Part shown: piece after piece, positions 56,101-64,000 of the stretch
How positions within the stretch are numbered: the stretch's first letter is position 1
How the letters are laid out: every line of letters begins with the position of its first letter
From: Marinoscillum sp964351625
GTDB lineage: Bacteria; Bacteroidota; Bacteroidia; Cytophagales; Cyclobacteriaceae
NCBI GenBank assembly: GCA_964351625.1
Contig: CAYGOV010000014.1
Location: 61,311 to 125,310 of the forward strand
DNA: 64,000 bases
Direction of reading: 5' to 3'
Notes under the pieces: generated by a model
The model's input: the letters and a program-made list of their open reading frames with translations, nothing else
What the model was told of the DNA's origin: nothing
Databases searched by the model: none
Made by a program: the position numbers and the translations under genes

Positions 56101-59100
56101 TTTTAGGGACTACTACCGGTACTCACACGATCTATTTAGATGATGTACTCTTTGAGGCAAATACAGGTAGTTCGGGGGCAGCTTTATTCATTAGTGGAGG
56201 TAGTGACGGAAATATAGACATTACGATCACAAATACTAGTTTCGTGGATAATGTAGCCACAGGTTCTGGAGGAGCTTTGTATTCTTTGGGTCGAAGTGAT
56301 TTAGCTGTACAATTTGAAAATGTACTTTTTGAGAACAACACTGCTGACTTAGGCGGAGCAGTGTATTTCTCCGATTTGACAGTAGGTGGAGGTATCCACC
56401 AAGAAACCTTAACTAACATTATCGCCACAGGCAATAGCGCCATTACTGACGGTAGTGTGTTTTATTTGAATAGTGGTAGTGCTGATTATGGGGTGAATCT
56501 TGTAAATGGTACCTTCTATGATAATAGTGTAACAGGTTCTGTGACTGGTTCTGCAATTTTTAAAGCAGATATAGCTATTATCCAATTAGACGTCTCTAAT
56601 ACGATTTTCTCAGAAAACAGGAATGGGGCTAGTGACCTCAGCTCTGTTAATGAGATTACCAATGGATCAGCCGTCTTCAATCATGTCCTATATGATGACG
56701 CTTCGTTAATAGGAATAAGTGAGACCAATAGTTTGGTAGCAACTGCTGCAGGGTTCTCCAATCCTTCTAATGGTGATTTCACACTTATTACCAGTCCACC
56801 ATCTGCAGCGCTTAATGCTGGAAACGATTCTTATTTGCCTGTAGGAATTACCACAGATTTTGCAGGAAATGATAGGATCCAAGGAGGTACCATAGATCTC
56901 GGAGCATTCGAGAGTTCGTATTCTGTGCCGTTAGCACCTACGTCATTCATAGCTTACCCTTCAAGCAATACAGCAGTGACTTTTGTTTGGGTAGACAATG
57001 CCATAGATGAGACAGGGTTTACCATTGAGAGTGCAGACGATTATGATTTTACAAATGGGGTTGTTGTTGTGGATAATACCATAGCCGCTGATGCTACAAC
57101 AGCGACCTTATCGGTTGGCACAGATGTCAATAAATTTTACCGAATCACTGCTACCAATGGATTTGAAGATGCTTCTAGCCAATCATCAGTTGAGTTTGCT
57201 ACTACAGAAGCTTTTCCAGGGTATGCTATGAGTTTTGATGGCAATGCAGCGACCAATGTCAACTTAGGTGACCCTTCAGCACTTGATTTCTCAAATCAAT
57301 TCACTTTTGAGGCATGGGTCTACAGAAAGACCGGATCATCTGCTACACTCTTCGAAAAGTGGAACGTAGCAAACACAGAGATTAAGGCTATCACAGTAAC
57401 TGCGAGCGGCAGTATTAGTGCGACTTTATATGGCTTAAGCCCTAACTTTAACATTTCTACAGGTAACGTAATTACAGAAAATACTTGGAAGCATGTAGCC
57501 GTCACTTTTAATGGCTCATTGTTCAGAATTTACGTTGATGGAATTATCCAGACCAATGTGTCTACGGCTGGTAGCATCACTAATGGCGATGGTATCGCCT
57601 ACCTCGGAGCAAATCCTGGGGCAGGGACTTCTTCTAACAAACCTTTAAATGGTTACTTGGATGAGGTGCGAATTTGGAACATTGCCAAGACCACCTTTTC
57701 AGATCGCTACACCTCTTTGAATGGAAATGAATCAGGGTTGGTTGCCTATTACCCATTCGATGAAAATGGTGGAGCAACTACCGTGGATCGAAGTTACAAC
57801 TCCAATGATGGATCGATTTCAAGTGCTACTTTCGTAGAATCAGGTATAGGTGCTCCTGTTATCTACAATGCTTCCAATGTGACTATAACAGGCTTCACTC
57901 CAAATGTAACTGTGCCTGCGGGAGCGACTGATATCATTATCGATACCTCTACAGATCCTGCATTCGGATCATTCATTTCACAGGGTGTTTCAATCGGCAC
58001 ATCTGGCGGAATTGATATTAGTGTTTCACTTACTCCAGGTACGCATTATTACTATCGTGCACAAGCGGATTACGGTGGATCGTTAGGAGGATATGCTTAT
58101 TCAGAGTCATTTATGGTTTCACCGGGTAATGCTTTAAATTTTGATGGGGGGGATGATTATGTGTCAATTCCTGATCCAGGCATTTCCTTTGGCACGAGTC
58201 TTTCTTTGGAGGCATGGGTAAAAATTCCTGATTCTGAAACGAATGGTGCTATAATTAGTCATTTCAGTACCGTAGCACAATACTCTGGATTTTCATTGGA
58301 GTTAGGCGGTGATTTGAGCGATGGGAAGATTACCTTATTTTTAAGTGACGGCTCATCCAATTTTTGGGCTCATGATACGGGAAATGCAATTAATGATGAT
58401 TCTTGGCATCATATTGCTGTAATTTATGATGGTACAAATGTTGAGTTTTATATAGATGGTTCATTAAGTACCACAGTACCAGCAACGGTAACCATAGGGG
58501 CAGCTAGCAACAATCTGTATATTGGAAGGGATGCAAACCCAGGGATTAACAGACCTTTTCTAGGACAGATTGATGAAGTCAGAATTTGGAATGAAGCTCG
58601 AGACCTTAACTCTGAGATTATTCCCAACATGAATTCCACATTGAAAGGTTCAGAGCCTAATCTTATAGCCTATTACCGTTTCGATGAAACAGTCGGATTA
58701 ACCCTTCCTGATTTGGCAGGAACCTATGATGGAACATTATCAAATATGGTTGGTACAGAATGGACGGCTTCAGGAGCTTTAACAGATTATATTCCACCAA
58801 CATTTGAAGCGAGCTATCCACAGACACAAAATGTAGCGGAGGGCAACTTTGATTTAGTCGTACAACTCAATGAGCTAGGCAATGTTTACTATGTCCTAGT
58901 TGCGTCTGGTTCAAGCGCTCTAACAAGCGCTCAGGTGGTAAACGCAGGCACTGTTTCAGTTACAGGTCAAGTTGCAAATGGGGTGATTAATGTTCCTTCA
59001 ATTGCTGTTAGTGCCACAGTTACTATTTCTGGGCTTACTTCCGGAACTATTTATGATATCTATGTAGTAGCACAGGATGATGAAGTCACTCCTAATGTTC

Positions 59101-62100
59101 AGTCAAGTCCTGAGGTGTTAGAAGTATCCACTCCATGTGATGTAGTGCTGATCACGCCATCCATTTTGGATATTACTAGTTGTTTTGAGCCAAACGGGGA
59201 GATTTATATACAGTCAAGTATGTCCACAACAGGAGAGCCAAGCGGATATACTTATGAATTATATGATGGAGGGATGGGCTTATTTGATGCTTCCCTATCG
59301 GGTCAGGACGGTACCGTAGGCTATACATTCTCGGGCTTAAGCACGGACAATTACACCATACGTGCGATCAATGATGACAATTCATGTTATGATGATTTAA
59401 ATTTTACTATCAATGATATTTCATCTGGAGCTGCTGTAAGCAACCCTTCTGTAATCATATCAGACGAGAGCACAGCGAGTGCCAATGATGGTGAGATTAA
59501 TGCAAGTTCAGCAGTGGTAGACGGAAGTGGTTTTGGACCTTATACATTTGATTGGTATGATGGAACGGGTACAACTTCACTTATCACTAGTGAAACGACA
59601 GGTATACTGAGTGGCTTGGCACCAGGAGATTACACCCTAACGGTTTCAGATGATGTTACAGCCTGTATAAGTGGTGAATATTACTATACGATTAGTACGA
59701 TCCCAGACGCCATCGCGCCTACTCTAACGTCTGTTTCCTTGGGCATGGATCCATCTGGAAATCCAAATTATGCGAGAGCAGGAGATGTAATCGATTTGGC
59801 ATTTACTGCAGATGAAGATATTGCCAATATCACATTCACTTTACTCGCTGGAGGAGACGCGCTGAACAATGCTAGCCCAATGCTTTCAGGAGGGCCAATC
59901 AATTGGAACATTCGATATGCGGCAACAGGTACGGATACTGATGGCCCTTTCACGTTCATCATCGATTTTGAAGATTTAGCCGGGAACCCAGGATTAACTG
60001 TGACTTCCGTCACAGATGGCTCATTTGTGATTTTAGATCAGACAGAGCCGTTTATTTCTGGCACTTCGCTATCGGCTAATAATACAACCTTATCAGTAAT
60101 TTTCAATGAGGATGTATACAGTGACACAGACGGACTTACAGATTTGTCGGCAAGTAACTTTAGTTTGTCTCAATCGGGAGGAACAGCAACCGCCAGTATT
60201 ATTGGGGCTTCAATAATTTCTGGCACGCAAGTAGATCTTACGCTTAGTATCTCAGGAACAGAAGATGGATTAGAAATGGTAACTGTCGGTCCTAGCGCGT
60301 CTATTTATAACGCCGCTGGCGTAGAGCTTGTACAAACCCAAGCAAACAATATGGTCACCTTAAACGACCAAACTCCACCAGTTCTTTCGAATTTGGTGTT
60401 TCAGGGAGCCACTGAAACTACCGTAGATTTTGATATTACAGTCAGTGAGACAAGCACGGTTTATTATGTTATTACTCAGTCAAATACAGCGCCATCCGAA
60501 TCACAAATTGCAGCAGGAGAAGATGAAAACAGTGGTACTGCCATCAATTATTATAGTGAAGGAAGTGTTTCGGGTAATCTTTTTTATACAATAGGTAGCG
60601 AGAGCAATGGTATTGGTGATGTAGCGCTACAACCTGAAACGACTTATTACATTTATTGGGTGGCTAATGATGGAAGCTTTTACTCGAACATACAGAGTCA
60701 AACTTTCACCACTGAGGCATTGCCAGCCATCGTGACAATTTCTAGTTCGAACCCACCAATTGGAATAGACATGGAGCAAGGATCTGTAGACAATCTGATT
60801 TATAGCTTCCAATGGGATATTGCAAATGGAGACGTAACAACTGCTGGCTTCATTTTAACCCCAGATGGCATCTTTAATGAATCCGACTTTACCCAATTTA
60901 AGATTTGGGAATCAGTCAATGTGGAAGGGTTTGGAAATGCTACAGAGATTGGCATATCAGGGTTTTTTCTCAATGATGGACAGATACCTGATGGCTCAAT
61001 TGCATTGCTTTTCAATAACACGTATACCTCGGGGAGTACTGTATACTTCTATATTACGGCAGATGTTTCTGCTACAGCTGCTATAGGAAGTACTTTCAGC
61101 CTCCTTGCTCCGGGATTCGATTCTAACTTCAGCTTTGCTATTGGAAATACTTCAGATGGAGGGATCAATGCTGGGGAAACCTTTACGATAATAGAACCTG
61201 CACCATCAAACCCATTCATTACCACTTGGTCTACTACGGATGGTACGATTACCATTCCAATAAGTGGCACCTCTTATGGTAACTATGGCACATATGATTA
61301 TGATATTTCGTGGACCAATCAAACTACTCCTGGATTAGGTGATGGATCTGCAACAGGTCTTACAGGAGCCTACACGATTACCGGCTTGACGAATGGCGAT
61401 GTTTATCAAGTAGAGATTTCGAGAGATTTTCCATCGATCTTTTTGAGCAATGGTAGTGAGGCAGAAAAGCTGCTTTCTATAGAACAGTGGGGAGATATCG
61501 TATGGTACACATTCCGAAACGCTTTCCAGGGCTGTACGAATATGGTTTACAATGCTATAGACGCACCAGACCTCAGCATGACGACTAGCTTGGGTTACAT
61601 GTTTGACGGAGCGTCATTGTTTGATGGAGATTTGAGTAATTGGGATGTGAGTACGATTACCTCATTATCTAATACGTTCAATGATGCGGTATCATTTAAT
61701 GGAGATATCACCACTTGGGATGTAAGCAGTGTGACGGTAATGTCTGGGTTGTTTTATGGTGCTAACTCCTTCAACCGAGATATTAGTGGTTGGAATACAG
61801 GAAATTTGACGACACTAAATGTAACCTTTGCCGATGCAACGGCATTTAATCAAAACATCAATGCTTGGGATGTTTCGAGTGTCACCAGTTTCCAGGGAAC
61901 CTTCGATGGAGCAACAAGCTTCAATCAGCCATTGGATCAATGGGATCTATCAAGTGCACTTAGCTTAAGCAGTATGTTCCGTGATGCAACTAGCTTTGAT
62001 CAGGATCTGTCTGGTTGGGTGTTGCCAAGTACTATTACCTCATTATCTAATATGTTCCGCACTACACCTTTCAGTTATGACATAAGTAGCTGGAATGTTT

Positions 62101-64000
62101 CAGGAGTGACAGACTTTAGTTTTATGTTTTGGGAGGCAAATAGCTTTAATCAACCTCTTGATAGTTGGGACGTATCAAGCGCTACAAGTTTCAATAGCAT
62201 GTTTGCCAACTGCCTTCTGTTCAATCAAGATTTGAATAGTTGGAATACTTCGTCGGTTACCAACATGCGAAATGTATTTGGTAATTCGCCAGCGTTTAAT
62301 GGCAATATCTCAAGTTGGGATGTGTCTTCTGTGACAACCATGAGTCAGATGTTTTACGCCACGGCTTTTAATGGAGATTTATCCAGTTGGGATGTGTCTG
62401 CTGTTACGGATATGAGTTTCATATTCTATCAATCTTCCTTTAATTCCGATATTTCTAGTTGGGTAACATCTTCAGTAGTCAACATGAATGGAGCGTTCCG
62501 AGAGATGCCTCTATTTGATCAGGACCTTTCTAGTTTGGATATGTCTAATGTGACCTCAGCGAGTAATATGTTAGACAATAGCGGCTTATCCATTGCTAAC
62601 TATGATGCTACACTCATTGGTTGGGCATCCCAGACCCTTCAACCGGGCGTAAGTTTCCATGCTTCTGGATTAGAATATTGTGCTGGATCTACGAGTAGAC
62701 AATCAATCATAGATAATTTTACATGGTCAATTTCTGGAGATGTACTCTTGTGTCCTCAGATCGCGATTGGTAATATCTCTGATGACAATTTGGTTGGCCT
62801 TGCGGAATCAGCTGCGCTTTTCATTAGTGGAACCACTTCTGGAATAGAGGATGGACAGAATGTACTGGTTGTGGTTAATAGTACAGAGAATTTTAACACC
62901 ACAGTGAGTAGTGATACATGGTCAGTGGTCGTAGATGCTAGTGGATTGGGAGACGGCACGATCAATGTCGACGTAACATCGACAGATGTGGGAGGCAATG
63001 AAGCAACCAATAGTACTACCTTCACTTTAGATAGACTAAGTCCGGTGTTTACTTCAGCTACTTCTTTGAGCATTGACGAAAATATCCCATCAGGCGTAGT
63101 TTATACAGCAGTGGCGACAGATGCAGGATCTGTTACCTACGCACTATCTGGCACAGATGCAGCAAGCTTCACGCTTGATCCGACTACAGGAGACTTGACG
63201 ATTAATAGTTTTCCTGACTTTGAAACCCAGTTTAGTTTTGTGGTGACGATTAGTGCTACGGATGCAGCATCGAACAGTACAGACTTGACCTTGACGATAA
63301 ATGTCAATGACCTTGATGAGGATGCTCCAACTGGTTATAGTATCTCTGGCATATTGGTTGACAATCTTACAGACGAGTTAAGTTTCCAAATAGAAGGTGC
63401 AGAAGTTGGCGCTACCTATGATGTGTTTGTTTCAAGTGATGGCGGAGGAACAGACGTCACATCAACAGGCGGAGTATCGAATGCCACAGAATTTATAGGA
63501 CCACTAGACATCAGTGGATTGGGCTATGGAACGTTGACGATTGATGTAGTTCTAGTAGATGCAGCCTTTAACGCAGGCAATCCTGTGTTGGAAACCGCAG
63601 CTTATTCGGCACCAGACGTCACAGCTCCAACAGGTTATAGTATCTCTGGCATATTGGTTGACAATCTTACAGACGAGTTAAGTTTCCNNNNNNNNNNNNN
63701 NNNNNNNNNNNNNNNNNNNNNNNNNNNNNNNNNNNNNNNNNNNNNNNNNNNNNNNNNNNNNNNNNNNNNNNNNNNNNNNNNNNNNNNTATCGAATGCCAC
63801 AGAATTTATAGGACCACTAGACATCAGTGGATTGGGCTATGGCACACTCACTATCGATGTGGTATTAGTAGATGGAGGCTTTAATGCGGGAACGCCAGTT
63901 CTAGAGACTGCAGGTTATTCAGCACCAGACGTCACCGCCCCAGTGTTCACTTCAAGCAATGCGGTGAGTATAGATGAGAACATCACGGCAAGCAGTGTGG
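50115..64000 (+). CDS. Giant multidomain surface protein (3' end outside window)
   Basis: More than 4,600 residues with a signal peptide (LLVVFTFLIISFDHYGQ). Domains in order: IPT/TIG (about 29-120); seven FG-GAP/VCBS repeats with D-x-D-G-D calcium loops (about 143-460); LamG-like lectin domains at about 483-696, 819-1022, 1123-1339, 1455-1658, 2369-2579 and 2671-2889, each with a closing (D/E)EVRIW motif; fibronectin-like linkers; a parallel beta-helix (about 1812-2262); SprB-like Ig repeats (about 3006-3203); BspA/DUF285 repeats (about 3502-4158 in the DNA interval 61620-62590); a cadherin-like domain; and 100-residue repeats. It is probably an exported adhesin. A 100-N gap at 63688-63787 shifts the apparent frame, but the frame is open on both sides. 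Confidence 0.92.
61620..62590 (+). repeat. About 13 BspA/DUF285 leucine-rich-type repeats
   Basis: Tandem units of 25 residues (75 bp; two are 24) with the pattern F-(N/D)-x-(D/P)-(I/L)-x-x-W-(D/N)-(V/T)-S-x-(V/A)-T-x(3)-x-(M/L)-F. Examples are FNGDITTWDVSSVTVM and FNQPLDQWDLSSALSL. The regular length suggests a continuous solenoid. DUF285 repeats are known from Mycoplasma lipoproteins and BspA-type surface adhesins. Confidence 0.85.
63324..63923 (+). repeat. Near-identical 300-bp tandem repeats
   Basis: Unit 1 begins at 63324 and unit 2 at 63624, a period of exactly 300 bp (100 residues). Bases 63334-63387 recur at 63634-63687, and 63475-63529 recur at 63788-63842, both almost base for base. 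Each unit carries GYSISGILVDNLTDELSF and SNATEFIGPLDISGLGYGTL. Unit 2 contains the N gap. Confidence 0.85.
63688..63787. other. Assembly gap of 100 N inside the tandem repeat
   Basis: Exactly 100 N, a placeholder length. The equivalent stretch in repeat unit 1 (63388-63474) is 87 bp. Replacing the N run by 87 bp restores both the reading frame and the 300-bp period, since the distance between the unit ends is now 313 bp and 313 minus 13 is 300. True length is therefore likely 87 bp, or 87 plus a multiple of 300. Confidence 0.9.

Noticed and set aside
63788..63884. Apparent frame change and end of the giant gene after the N run
   Set aside because: The frame shift is produced by the 100-N placeholder; reading from 63787 restores the repeat peptide and stays open to the window end.

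Overview
The window looks like chromosomal DNA from a Bacteroidota member, most likely order Cytophagales and probably marine. The evidence is AT-rich DNA, starts without Shine-Dalgarno sequences, TAnnTTTG-like -7 promoter elements, many secreted lipoproteins with a Cys lipobox, a SusB-like GH97 alpha-glucosidase, a CHAT/TPR protein and a giant LamG/BspA-type surface protein. No rRNA, tRNA, CRISPR array, insertion sequence or prophage was recognised.

Region 1 (1-7.2 kb) looks like the replication-origin neighbourhood. ybeY and mnmG are separated by two near-perfect parS-type palindromes (465-480, 509-524). A SAM methyltransferase and an Ig-like lipoprotein follow. Next comes a 363-bp non-coding, AT-rich stretch (5004-5366) with a cluster of DnaA-box sequences, the last of which runs into the start of a secreted TPR gene.

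Region 2 (7.2-17.8 kb) has an unrecognised Cys-containing protein divergent from a MarR-fadB-fadA fatty-acid beta-oxidation operon that ends at a strong hairpin. An orphan LuxR-type response regulator, a lipoprotein, a CASTOR/POLLUX-like channel, a tiny unannotated antitoxin-like gene, NADP-type glutamate dehydrogenase, two tiny membrane-protein genes and a stand-alone Rieske protein follow.

Region 3 (17.8-30.5 kb) is mixed housekeeping and transport: Na+/Ca2+ exchanger family, SDR oxidoreductase, TerB-like protein, DUF5996-like protein, arylamine N-acetyltransferase, 3-methyladenine glycosylase I, heme-binding DUF3365 lipoprotein, release factor 1, beta-helix lipoprotein, YjbQ, YitT, a Kir-type potassium channel and a paraoxonase-like beta-propeller.

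Region 4 (30.7-34.0 kb) is the most intriguing functional cassette. A cNMP-fold sensor histidine kinase is followed by a receiver/thioredoxin-fold/thioredoxin-reductase-like fusion that lacks the catalytic CxxC, and then by a small UBP-type zinc finger. The three are spaced 3 and 7 bp apart. They look like one redox-signalling unit whose output is a flavoenzyme instead of a DNA-binding domain.

Region 5 (34.0-46.3 kb) has GH97, a tandem universal stress protein, an MBL-fold hydrolase, a hotdog thioesterase, an Lgt-family protein, a YegS-type lipid kinase, threonine dehydratase, DNA polymerase I, dienelactone hydrolase and a second sensor kinase.

Region 6 (46.5-64 kb) holds a secreted CHAT caspase-like peptidase with TPRs, divergent from a giant surface protein of more than 4,600 residues that runs off the window. 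The giant gene has a 7-repeat FG-GAP propeller, six LamG-like domains, a parallel beta-helix, about 13 BspA/DUF285 repeats, a cadherin-like domain and near-identical 300-bp repeats interrupted by a 100-N assembly gap.
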